Assembly (NCBI GenBank): GCA_028276165.1
Contig: JAPYWV010000005.1
Coordinates: forward strand, 1-38,624
Origin: Acidilobaceae archaeon
Lineage (GTDB): Archaea; Thermoproteota; Thermoprotei_A; Sulfolobales; Acidilobaceae
Reading direction: 5' to 3'
DNA: 38,624 nt
Shown piece by piece: positions 1 through 8,485 of this stretch. The first letter of the stretch is position 1; every line of letters begins with the position of its first letter. The notes under the pieces are model-generated. The model saw only the letters and a program-made list of their open reading frames with translations. It was not told the DNA's origin and ran no database searches. A program made the position numbers and the translations under genes.

Positions 1-90
1 AGATTCCGTCCTCTCCAATTTACGGTTTACACCTTCCGCTTCTAGGATTATTTGAAAGTTTTAAATCTGTGCTTTAACTATCTCCCCATC

Positions 91-1728
91 CTAGTATTCT
101 TTAAGCGCCTCTAAAAGCCTCCCTAGCGAGATCTCCGCTACCGCTACAGGGTACTCTAGTTCAAGCTTCTCTAGAACCTCTGGTTTAACCTCTCCTAGGA
201 CTCCTAGTCTAACACCACCTGCTACTAGTTCAGCTGTCCTACCCTCCATGGTGTAAGGTGTTCTTGCGGGCCTAGCAGTGAAGTTAACGCCTAGAACTCT
301 AAGCATGTAGTAGACGGGAGCCTGTATGTCCTCGTAGCTAACCTCATCGTCCATGATCGCTAACCCCACCCTCTCATCCTCCACTATCCCACCCTCCACC
401 CTAGCCACCACAGGCCCTATCTCGAAGACCTTAATGGGTTTAGGTGAATGCTTATTCCCCGTTAGAAGGTCTAAGAGTGTAACCACTATCGAGGGTCTGA
501 GGACACTGTACTCCAACTGGACAGGGTTTAGAACTTCAACCACCTCCCCCCTCAAGCCCAGGGCTTCGAGTAGCTGTGGGCTTGTAAGCGATAACTTCAT
601 AACCTCGGTGAACCCCAGGCCTACGAGTATCATCCTTATGCTCCTAGACAGTCTTGTTAAACCATGATACTCCCCCCGGGTCCTAGGCTGCCATAGGGTT
701 GGGTTGAGCTCCTCATACCCTACCGCTATCGCCACGTCCTCCGCTAGGTCTACCACACTTGTTACATCAACCCTGTACGGTGGGATTTCGACCTCAATTA
801 CGTCATTATCGACATTAACGTTATACCTCATACGTTCGAGGAGGGACTTGATATCACTTACGGTAAGCTTTGATCCTAGAACCCCGTTTATATCACTTGG
901 CTTCACCCTGATAACCCTAGGCTGTAGCCTGGGGTAGAACCCACCCCATGGGGCTTTAACCTCTACAAGGCCTACGTAGGCTCCAGGTCTTTCAGCTAGA
1001 TTGGATACGATTATGTTGAGTATAGCCTCTGCTACCTGTAGATCGGTGGATGTAACGTCTATGAAGATGTTCCTTGTCCCAACCTCTAGCCTTGTTATAT
1101 CAGAGTTTATCACCGGAGGCATTGTTATGATCTCGTTATCGGAGAATATGAATGGATGTCTATCCCCAAGTCTCGATATCCAACCGTACTCCAAACCCTT
1201 AGCATCACTCTCTAGGAGCTCCTTAGCTGTCACCGGCTTTGTGTAGCCTAGTGGTTTGAATACAACATCGAGTGGGGCCATAGCGTACCTTAACATCCTC
1301 CCCGGGATCTTATCAGCATCGTGGAGCCCTATAGCTGCCTTCCTCCTCCTCCTACCAAGCCCTTCGTGGAGCTTCTCCTGGAATTGTATGAGCTCCTCCA
1401 GGTAGTACTCGCTATCAATGTTGACATTGTAGACTACGGCTGCGACAATGTACGGTCTCGTGGGTACATCCTCTACGAGTAGCTTGAACCCACTATCGAC
1501 AACCCTAGGTTTAGCCCATCCACTATTAACGCCGAGTAGCCCCTTAACAGCTCTAGCTAACCCCTCTCCCATGAACATGTCAGGCCTATCAGCGTTAACC
1601 TCAACCTCAAGGTAGCCTTCTCTCTCCTCACTCTCACACTTAAGCCTGAATAGTAGCTCCGATAGCATCCTAGGCTCCATGTTTAGGAGCTCATACAACC
1701 TCTCAACTCTAAACCTTAGCACAGGCAT
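91..1728 (-). CDS. pheT: Phenylalanyl-tRNA synthetase beta subunit
   Basis: 545-aa ORF immediately downstream of pheS on the same strand; archaeal PheT-like sequence (VEVNADRPDMFMGEGLARAVKGLLG, IEVEIPPYRVDVTSVVDLAEDVAIAVGYEEL). Confidence 0.95.
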   Translation of the reverse strand: MPVLRFRVERLYELLNMEPRMLSELLFRLKCESEEREGYLEVEVNADRPDMFMGEGLARAVKGLLGVNSGWAKPRVVDSGFKLLVEDVPTRPYIVAAVVYNVNIDSEYYLEELIQFQEKLHEGLGRRRRKAAIGLHDADKIPGRMLRYAMAPLDVVFKPLGYTKPVTAKELLESDAKGLEYGWISRLGDRHPFIFSDNEIITMPPVINSDITRLEVGTRNIFIDVTSTDLQVAEAILNIIVSNLAERPGAYVGLVEVKAPWGGFYPRLQPRVIRVKPSDINGVLGSKLTVSDIKSLLERMRYNVNVDNDVIEVEIPPYRVDVTSVVDLAEDVAIAVGYEELNPTLWQPRTRGEYHGLTRLSRSIRMILVGLGFTEVMKLSLTSPQLLEALGLRGEVVEVLNPVQLEYSVLRPSIVVTLLDLLTGNKHSPKPIKVFEIGPVVARVEGGIVEDERVGLAIMDDEVSYEDIQAPVYYMLRVLGVNFTARPARTPYTMEGRTAELVAGGVRLGVLGEVKPEVLEKLELEYPVAVAEISLGRLLEALKEY

Positions 1729-1732
1729 AGCG

Positions 1733-3205
1733 CTACACCCTAACCCTAAACCCTCTTATGTACTCAACGTCATCGGTGTACAGTAGCCTTATATCCGGGA
1801 TCCCGTAGTAGGCTGCCGCAAGCCTCTCAATACCGAAACCCCATGCTCCAACAGGGTAGTCTACACCAGCCATCTCTAGAACCTCAGGCCTGAACAGCCC
1901 TGCTCCGAAGAGCTCAAGCCACCTACCGTTAGGAAGCCTTACGTAGCCCTCAACACTAGGCTCTGTGAAGGGGAAGTAGCCTGGTTTGAATTTAACCTCT
2001 AGCCCAAGCCTACCACATATCTCCCTAAGGGTTCCAAGTAGGTCTCTGAACGTGTAGCCGTAATCACCCTCAATCCCATCCAGCTGGTGGAACTCCGGTA
2101 GGTGTGATGCATCGACAACATCATGCCTGTAAACCCTGCCTATGGTGAAGAACCTTATCGGAGGGCTGGGCTTGAGGGCTAGTGTTCTAGCTGATACAGC
2201 TGTAGTCTGGCTCCTGAGCATAAGCCTTGATGCTATGGCTGGACTCCACTTATACCTCCACCCCGCTTCGTGGACCCTAGCGACCCTCTCGACTAGACCC
2301 CCGTAGAGCCTTGTCACATCAACAGGTTCAGCTTTAACCCATAGGGAGTCATGTATCTCCCTAGCAGGGTGATCTTGAGCCTGGAATAGCATGTCGAAGT
2401 TGAACAGCTCTAGCTCGACAACAGGCCCCCTAACCTCCTTGAATCCAAGCTCCTTCATAACATCCCTTATAACCTCTATGAACTCTTGTAGGAAGTGTAG
2501 CCTCCCAGCCTGAACCCTCGGTGGCTCTGCTTCAACATTGTAAGCTCTAAACCTGTACATCCTCCAAGAACCATCCCTAAGCATCCTCGATGTAAGCCTT
2601 GAAGCCTCAACTCTAACTCTCTCCAGCAACCTTACAGGATCATCTAGGAGCTCTACAAAAACATCCTTCACCTTAACCTCTTCAACCAAACCCCTCTCCC
2701 TAAGCTCTCTAAACAAGCTAGGCTCGACGAGCCCTATCCTAGAGCAGCTCTCAAGAGCATCCCTCAAGCCTCTAACAGCATCTCTAGCGATACCAGGATC
2801 CTGTACTAGCCTAACGAAACCCCCCTGTACCTCAACCAAACCCCTCCTCCTAGCCTGCCCTAAGGCTATGCTAGCATACTCCCCTAGGGTCTGGGAGATC
2901 TCATCAAGCCTAGCCACCCCACCTCTGGATGCAAGGTAGTCTAGGAGAGCCTCCTCTGGAAGACCCCTCGATATGGCGTCCAAACCCTTAGCCGTAGGCC
3001 TACAGAGGGTTCGAACCTCCTCCTGAACCCTAACAACACCCCTATCCCTGAGTAACATGAGCAGGCTAGCTAAGCTGGATTTATCTATGCCAAGCAACCT
3101 ACTAGCATCGTCTAGAGAACCTCTGGAGAAGCCCTTCTCGGCCATCAACCTGAGGAGCTCGTACTCACCCTCACTAACAACAATCTCCGAAACAATCAAT
3201 GACAC
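1733..3205 (-). CDS. pheS: Phenylalanyl-tRNA synthetase alpha subunit (archaeal, N-terminal winged-helix region)
   Basis: 490-aa ORF with class II aaRS motifs (FQAQDHPAREIHDSLW, FFTIGRVYRHDVVDASHLPEFHQLDG, GAWGFGIERLAAAYYGI). Confidence 0.95.
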   Translation of the reverse strand: MSLIVSEIVVSEGEYELLRLMAEKGFSRGSLDDASRLLGIDKSSLASLLMLLRDRGVVRVQEEVRTLCRPTAKGLDAISRGLPEEALLDYLASRGGVARLDEISQTLGEYASIALGQARRRGLVEVQGGFVRLVQDPGIARDAVRGLRDALESCSRIGLVEPSLFRELRERGLVEEVKVKDVFVELLDDPVRLLERVRVEASRLTSRMLRDGSWRMYRFRAYNVEAEPPRVQAGRLHFLQEFIEVIRDVMKELGFKEVRGPVVELELFNFDMLFQAQDHPAREIHDSLWVKAEPVDVTRLYGGLVERVARVHEAGWRYKWSPAIASRLMLRSQTTAVSARTLALKPSPPIRFFTIGRVYRHDVVDASHLPEFHQLDGIEGDYGYTFRDLLGTLREICGRLGLEVKFKPGYFPFTEPSVEGYVRLPNGRWLELFGAGLFRPEVLEMAGVDYPVGAWGFGIERLAAAYYGIPDIRLLYTDDVEYIRGFRVRV

Positions 3206-3285
3206 CAGGACACAAGCTAGAAGGCTAAACCTTAAAAGACTACATGGCGGTAAGGGATTTAAGCCTCACAGCTTGTAAAAGTAGG

Positions 3286-3349
3286 GTGGATGATCGCCGA
3301 GCTGGCACCGAGGAGGCATCCCTGTGAGGAGGCGCATCTCCTCTGAGAC
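3286..3349 (+). ncRNA. Candidate C/D-box-like sRNA with degenerate boxes
   Basis: gATGATCg - 12 nt - CCGA - 11 nt - TGTGAGG - 13 nt - CTGA spacing; a TATA-like gatttaag at about 3256 sits about 27 nt upstream. Boxes deviate from consensus. Confidence 0.25.
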
Positions 3350-3524
3350 ACTTAAACCCACACCCATAACAGGCTGTTACGGAGCTGACGGTAGATTTAA
3401 ATAGCTGTAGATAGCTGTAAATACTTGGTGTAATGGTGCTGGGTGAGCCGTCAAAGATCGTGTGGGAGGTTGCCACAGTTCTATAGCTAAACAGCAGGTA
3501 TTTAAGCTTCGGAGGGGGAAGGAT

Positions 3525-3700
3525 TAATGGATACAGCTCCCCGTTGATCCGCACTACGGTGAGGGGGGCTGTTGGTAGGCCTACTCAGATGGGAGCCCTA
3601 TGGCGTTGGGCTCGACCGGGGCCCATGAGGTGTGGGTGAAGCTAATGATCTCACACCAAGGCCCAACCCCGCTAACGAAAATACCGTTAGCGGGGAAACG
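3525..3700 (+). ncRNA. Candidate structured RNA or relic IS right end (see findings)
   Basis: Nested complementarity GTTGGGC(3605-3611)/GCCCAAC(3661-3667) enclosing GGTGTG(3629-3634)/CACACC(3652-3657), then a perfect 11-bp hairpin CCCCGCTAACG-AAAATAC-CGTTAGCGGGG (3667-3695); TATA-like gtatttaag at about 3498; no coding alternative. Confidence 0.4.
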
Positions 3701-3717
3701 CTAGTAGGTGGCAGAGC

Positions 3718-4002
3718 TTGAGTGAGAGGGTGAGAGCACACCTCATAGTAAGAGGCCTAGTACAAGGGGTATACTTTAGAGCTAATATGAAACGTGTGGC
3801 GGAGGAGCATGGTGTGAAAGGGTGGGTTAGAAACCTACCAGATGGTGAGACAGTCGAAGCGGTACTAGAGGGTGATAGGAGCTCCGTCGAGAAGGTCATA
3901 TGCTGGAGCCTGAGGGGGCCACCGCTAGCAGAGGTGAGGGAGGTTCACGTTAGATTCGAGGAGTACAAGGGGGAGTTCAAGACATTCACCATAAGATACT
4001 AG
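3718..4002 (+). CDS. acyP: Acylphosphatase
   Basis: 94 aa; [48 protein letters not shown] is the classic acylphosphatase signature. Confidence 0.95.
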   Translation: MSERVRAHLIVRGLVQGVYFRANMKRVAEEHGVKGWVRNLPDGETVEAVLEGDRSSVEKVICWSLRGPPLAEVREVHVRFEEYKGEFKTFTIRY

Positions 4003-4018
4003 GGGTACCAGTGTAAAG

Positions 4019-4423
4019 CTAGGAACCACGATGACTGACTATGACTCTAAGGTCTTCATAACAGGAGGCTCTCCTAGAGATTCTCACGTTCACCCCACGG
4101 CCTCTCAAGCTTCTATTTAGGTTACTAACATCGCATCTAAGCTTATCGACAACCTCACTATCAATTCTTCTAGGCGAGTGTATAATAACTATCATCGTTA
4201 CGCCCTTAATTGACGACCTTCCTAGTAGCTCGGATTGCAACCTATCATTGCCTATAATGCAGTTTATCGTTTCAATAAGCTTCCTTACGTCCTCCAGCTT
4301 AGCCCTACCAGTTCCCTCCACTATAAACACTTTATCGTCGGTGATGATAACCTCGTCTGCATGTTTTCCACATGAGATTTCCAGCTTCGAGTACACATCA
4401 TCTAGTTTGAATACCTTCAACAA
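4019..4423 (-). CDS. Hypothetical protein, 134 aa, likely co-transcribed with the upstream ATPase
   Basis: Start lies 10 nt beyond the ATPase stop, same strand; no family recognised. Confidence 0.7.
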   Translation of the reverse strand: MLKVFKLDDVYSKLEISCGKHADEVIITDDKVFIVEGTGRAKLEDVRKLIETINCIIGNDRLQSELLGRSSIKGVTMIVIIHSPRRIDSEVVDKLRCDVSNLNRSLRGRGVNVRISRRASCYEDLRVIVSHRGS

Positions 4424-4432
4424 GAACCCCAG

Positions 4433-5833
4433 TTAGCCTAATCCCTCTATCATAGCCTCCTCCTCTAGGAGCTCCTCTGCAACCTTAGAGAATTCATCCG
4501 TTGGTATCCCATACTCGTCGACCTTAAGCTTCTCAGCAACAGCCACACCATCCCCTATCTTAACCAGGTAAGCTGCTATACTATCAGGGTCTATAGCGTC
4601 TGATGCCTTGAAACCCTTGATCTTCTCTATACCACCCCTTCTCCTATGTAGGGCTACTAGGTTGTTTAACGCGTGGAGTAGGTAGCTGCTATGAGTGGTT
4701 ATAACAACGTGTTTTCCGGAGTTCACAGCCCTAGCTATAAGTCTGGCTAGTATCCTCTGAGCTCTAGGGTGAAGGTGTGCTTCAGGCTCCTCTATGAAAA
4801 CCATGTGGTACTCAGGTAGGGCTAGGGCTAGTGCTACAGTTAGAGCCTCTCTTACGCCAGAAGGGGATTCCGATATGTTAAGTCTTTTCCCACTCCACAT
4901 TCTAAGGTATAGAGTGTGCCTACCGGCCCTCTTAGTAACCTCCAGTTTACAACCAAGCTCGTGTAAGAGCTCCTCCAGAGACTCCCCAACATCACCGGAC
5001 ACGTACTCACTCTTAAACGCTAATCTTGAGAGCCTCCGAACAAACCCTATATACTCTCTATCAACACTCCTAACCTCCTTAACCATGGAGCGTGGGAGCG
5101 GTCTAAGGAGAATCCTGGAGACACCAGCCCTACTATCGGGGAGGAAGACGCTTTCTCTTGTAAACCAGGAGGATAGCAAGCCAAAGCTACCATGTAGATA
5201 AGCGAGTAAGGGTATAAGGGTGGCATCGTACAACTCATCCATAGAGGAGACAACTCCATCGTATAACACCACACCCCTCCCATCTTCAAGTAGCTCCACA
5301 ACTAAACGTCCCAAAGGTAGAGTTCTCGCATAAACCCTCTCTACGAAACCTGCGTCTGGTTTATACTCCAGCACTTGTACTTCGTCTCTCGTTAGCTTGA
5401 ATTCTATTAGAGCTCGACCTTCAACCCTGATTTTAGCTTCACTAGCCCCCTCCATGACGATATTATCTAGACTTTCGAAAACCTCCTCAAGCCTCTCTCT
5501 AAGCCCGGCAGTTAATCCGACATGTGCTGTCTCAATGTAAGCTTCTAAAAGTTTCCTAAAAACCTCTGTTACATCACCTCCCCTCCTAACCCTCTCTAGG
5601 AGCTTCTCATAGGGGTCGGATGTTTTAAACTCATCCTCCATCTTCTTAAACACCTCGTCAACCCAGACCTCAGGATCTGGTGTTGTAGTATCTAGAGCCC
5701 AGAGCATCTGAGCTAGGAAAGATTTACCAACACTATTCCTGCCAATGAGTACGGTGAGAGGTTTAACCTCTACCTCCACATCCCTAAAGGGCCCTATGTT
5801 AACAAGCCTAACTCTAGGATTCAAAGACAACAT
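4433..5833 (-). CDS. AAA/ABC-type ATPase (OLD/AAA_21-like), no C-terminal TOPRIM
   Basis: Walker A GRNSVGKSF, signature-like SESPSGVREAL, Walker B VFIEEPEAHLHPRAQ, H-loop ITTHSSYLL. Confidence 0.85.
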   Translation of the reverse strand: MLSLNPRVRLVNIGPFRDVEVEVKPLTVLIGRNSVGKSFLAQMLWALDTTTPDPEVWVDEVFKKMEDEFKTSDPYEKLLERVRRGGDVTEVFRKLLEAYIETAHVGLTAGLRERLEEVFESLDNIVMEGASEAKIRVEGRALIEFKLTRDEVQVLEYKPDAGFVERVYARTLPLGRLVVELLEDGRGVVLYDGVVSSMDELYDATLIPLLAYLHGSFGLLSSWFTRESVFLPDSRAGVSRILLRPLPRSMVKEVRSVDREYIGFVRRLSRLAFKSEYVSGDVGESLEELLHELGCKLEVTKRAGRHTLYLRMWSGKRLNISESPSGVREALTVALALALPEYHMVFIEEPEAHLHPRAQRILARLIARAVNSGKHVVITTHSSYLLHALNNLVALHRRRGGIEKIKGFKASDAIDPDSIAAYLVKIGDGVAVAEKLKVDEYGIPTDEFSKVAEELLEEEAMIEGLG

Positions 5834-5860
5834 CCCACTATAGGTTTAACTTTAGACAAG

Positions 5861-5900
5861 TTAAATACGTTAACGTCATCTTAGTAGTGCTTAAATACGT
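5861..5900. promoter_or_regulatory. Divergent promoter region with a 10-nt direct repeat TTAAATACGT (5861-5870, 5891-5900)
   Basis: Second copy lies about 27 nt upstream of the 5918 ATG (TATA spacing for a leaderless transcript); first copy reads ACGTATTTAA toward the divergent ATPase gene. Confidence 0.5.
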
Positions 5901-5917
5901 CTTAGGGTAACTTACCA

Positions 5918-6889
5918 ATGGTGTCCGTAGTGGATTTATTCACCCTTCGTGATGTCTACAGAGCTAGGGTTGTTGTTCAAAGGCACCTGATCAGAACCCC
6001 CTTAAGGTACTCTAGGAGGCTTTCAAGGCTTCTAGGATTCAACGTCTACCTTAAGCTTGAAAATGTACAGGTGACAGGGTCGTTTAAGGTTCGTGGTGGT
6101 GTCTACTTCATGAGTGTTAAGGCTGATGAGGCTGTTAGAAGGGGTGTTGTTACAGCCTCGACAGGCAATCATGCTCAATCCATAGCCTACGCTGCATCCC
6201 TATTCGGGGCTAAAGCAATCATAGTTGTCCCACATGGTATAAGTAGGGTTAAGGTTGAAGCTTTAAGGGATCTTGGTGCCAATGTGATCTTCCACGGCTC
6301 CATCTTCGAAGAGGCTAGGGAGTATGCTGAGAGGCTTGCTGTTGAGAAGGGTATGCTCTACGTCCACCCCATAAACGAACCACTCCTATACCCGGGTGTT
6401 GCTACGATGCACCTGGAGAACATAGAGGATCTCCCAGATGTAGACGTTATAATCAACCCTATTGGCGGGGGCTCCGGTGCTTCGGGAGCAGTAGTTGTCG
6501 CTAAGAGCGTAGACCCGAAAATCAAAGTCGTAGGGGTTCAAGCTGAGGGGGCTCAAAGCTTCTACCAATCGTGGAGACAAGGGAGGCTCGTGAGTACAGG
6601 GAAGGCGGAGACGATAGCAGAGGGCCTGGCAACAGCTAGGGCCTACGAGCTCCCCTACAGTATACTAAAAGATAGGATAGACGATATAATCCTGGTATCC
6701 GATCGAGAGATGATAGATGCGATAAGAGTGCTCGTAGAGGTAGAAAGGGTTATAGCGGAACCAGCTGGAGCAGCAGCCCTAGCAGCAGCTACCAAGATAA
6801 GGGATAGACTGCAAGGTAAAAACGTTATAGTCATGGTGACAGGAGGTAACATAGACCCGGAAACCCTCCATAAGTATATTCAATCCTAA
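5918..6889 (+). CDS. ilvA: Threonine dehydratase (PLP fold II, no ACT domain)
   Basis: SFKVRGG PLP-lysine motif, STGNHAQSIAYAA, INPIGGGSGASG; 323 aa. Confidence 0.9.
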   Translation: MVSVVDLFTLRDVYRARVVVQRHLIRTPLRYSRRLSRLLGFNVYLKLENVQVTGSFKVRGGVYFMSVKADEAVRRGVVTASTGNHAQSIAYAASLFGAKAIIVVPHGISRVKVEALRDLGANVIFHGSIFEEAREYAERLAVEKGMLYVHPINEPLLYPGVATMHLENIEDLPDVDVIINPIGGGSGASGAVVVAKSVDPKIKVVGVQAEGAQSFYQSWRQGRLVSTGKAETIAEGLATARAYELPYSILKDRIDDIILVSDREMIDAIRVLVEVERVIAEPAGAAALAAATKIRDRLQGKNVIVMVTGGNIDPETLHKYIQS

Positions 6890-6919
6890 CCCGAACCCCC
6901 CACCCGGTATATCATGCTA

Positions 6920-6945
6920 GCTCATAACGTTTAATAGTTATGAGC
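6920..6945. repeat. 9-bp perfect hairpin, possible terminator
   Basis: gctcataac-gtttaata-gttatgagc downstream of ilvA. Confidence 0.4.
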
Positions 6946-7111
6946 ATATCAGCTAAGTTTTCAAGAGCTTAGAATCTGCTTTTATTTTCATTGCTACCCA
7001 TGTTGTTCGCACGATTCAGTACAAGAGTTAACTTCGTAGGCTCTGCTTACTTTATGTGAAGCTAAGCATGTTATTTAAGCTTGATGTAGTGCTGAGAGGG
7101 GACCTGTAGAG

Positions 7112-7189
7112 TGGTGCCGCGGCCGGGATTTGAACCCGGGTCACGGGCTCGAAAGGCCCGCATACTGGGCCTGGCTATACTACCGCGGC
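7112..7189 (-). tRNA. tRNA-Glu(UUC)
   Basis: Minus strand GCCGCGGTAGTATAGCC...CGGGCCTTTCGAGCCCG...GGGTTCAAATCCC-GCCGCGGC-A-CCA; cloverleaf closes, anticodon TTC, CCA encoded. Confidence 0.92.
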
Positions 7190-7232
7190 TTCCAGAGTTT
7201 ATAGTGTAGAGCCTGGGGGTTTATAGGTGTTG

Positions 7233-7336
7233 TGGAGCCGGGGCCGGGATTCGAACCCGGGATTCAACGGGTCTCCGCTATAGGCCCAGCTCTAACCACT
7301 GCAGCCCGCCGCCTTAGACCGCTCGGCCACCCCGGC
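7233..7336 (-). tRNA. tRNA-Cys(GCA) with a 26-nt intron at position 37/38 (intron about 7273-7298)
   Basis: GCCGGGG acceptor, anticodon stem GCGGG/CCCGT, loop CT-GCA-G^intron^A, T arm CCGGG-TTCGAAT-CCCGG, discriminator U73 and encoded CCA. Confidence 0.9.
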
Positions 7337-7499
7337 TCCACTTTATCTATACTAGCTCCGGCTTATTTATATGTTGTGTGGGGTTCTACCATCTCACGGT
7401 TCTAAGTCCTATACCCCTACTTAGATTAAGGTTAATTAAGCTAGCTTAATAGTGGTAGTTAGGGTTTTAGGTTAGGGTTTTGCCCTTAGGTGTCTGTGT

Positions 7500-7742
7500 A
7501 TGGGTGTTTGGGGTTACGAGGTCTTATGCCCTCGTTGTAGGACATCCATGGAGTATATGAGTGAGGTTGAGAGGGGTGGCGAGGTTGTGGTATCCTACTT
7601 CTATAGGTGTCCTGCTTGTGGTTTTAGGGTTCTTGATGAGAGGGTTGCTGTTAAGGGGCTTGGTGATGGCCTGCTACTTGAGGTTCACAGGCATACCGGT
7701 AGGAGGCTACTCGTACTGAAGTCTCTGCGCGCCTCTAGCTAG
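7500..7742 (+). CDS. Small zinc-ribbon protein
   Basis: LCPRCRTS...YRCPACGFRV; 80 aa. Confidence 0.75.
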   Translation: MGVWGYEVLCPRCRTSMEYMSEVERGGEVVVSYFYRCPACGFRVLDERVAVKGLGDGLLLEVHRHTGRRLLVLKSLRASS

Positions 7743-7852
7743 AACCCTGGGGGTGGTCTGGGTTTAGTTTATCTAGGCTCGTCTCGTCTATCACCAGGGG
7801 GTTTAGGGAGGCTCTTAGGGTTAGCCCCGACGCCCTCTACATAGCTAGGAGG

Positions 7853-8389
7853 TTGTTTGTAACCAACTCTGTAGACTCCATAGTGTCAGCTCTGGGTGTT
7901 AACGTTGGAGCTTACACTCCTGGTATAGATGTTAAGGTTATGATCCTAGCTGTACTTGGGGGTAGCATATCGTTGAGTATCATATCAGGGTTTATGGGTG
8001 TTCTTTTGAGTGAGAGAGCTGAGAGGATTAGGGAGCTTAGGGAGCTTGAGAGGAAGCTTGGAGCCAGCTTGAGGGGCTCCATATACGCTAGAGCTACAAC
8101 CATCATACCACTATATGTTGCTCTGTGGAGCTCCACGGGCATGCTATTGTTCCCTCTCGTAATGGTGGTACCCTACCTGGCATCGCTAGCAGGGTTAATC
8201 GGGGTGTGGGAGGCCTTCCTAGCTTCTACAGCGATATCCTTGGTATCATTGATGGCTGTAGGTGGCTACCTGGGTGTTATAACCGGCGAGGGCATCCTGA
8301 TATCAGCTCTTAGAACTCTAGGCTTGGGGCTCCTAGTTCTAATCATAGTCCTTGTCTTCAAACAAACGTTCACCACATTGGTTGGCTGA
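7853..8389 (+). CDS. VIT1/CCC1-like multi-spanning membrane protein; 5' end uncertain
   Basis: FVTNSVDSIVSALGVNVGAY, cytosolic RAERIRELRELERKL segment, several hydrophobic helices; frame open upstream to 7739. Confidence 0.6.
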   Translation: MFVTNSVDSIVSALGVNVGAYTPGIDVKVMILAVLGGSISLSIISGFMGVLLSERAERIRELRELERKLGASLRGSIYARATTIIPLYVALWSSTGMLLFPLVMVVPYLASLAGLIGVWEAFLASTAISLVSLMAVGGYLGVITGEGILISALRTLGLGLLVLIIVLVFKQTFTTLVG

Positions 8390-8485
8390 GCTCACAGGAT
8401 AGATAAATATACGAGGAGATAGATATGTGAGAATATATTAGGATTAATGAGGATATATTAGGATTAGGCGTATACGTGTGCCCTG

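Noticed and set aside
3540-3700. SRP RNA, RNase P RNA or 5S rRNA
   Set aside because: No helix-8 GGAA-type motif, no RNase P GAGGAAAGUCC/ACAGAA elements, no 5S consensus.
4260-4420. TOPRIM assignment for the 134-aa ATPase partner
   Set aside because: Only a VEG-like patch is seen; no DxD motif, so not called.
7237-7336. tRNA-Ser(GGA) interpretation of the intron-containing tRNA
   Set aside because: Loop could splice to GGA, but the variable region is too short for Ser, U73 and canonical 37/38 intron position with BHB fit Cys(GCA).
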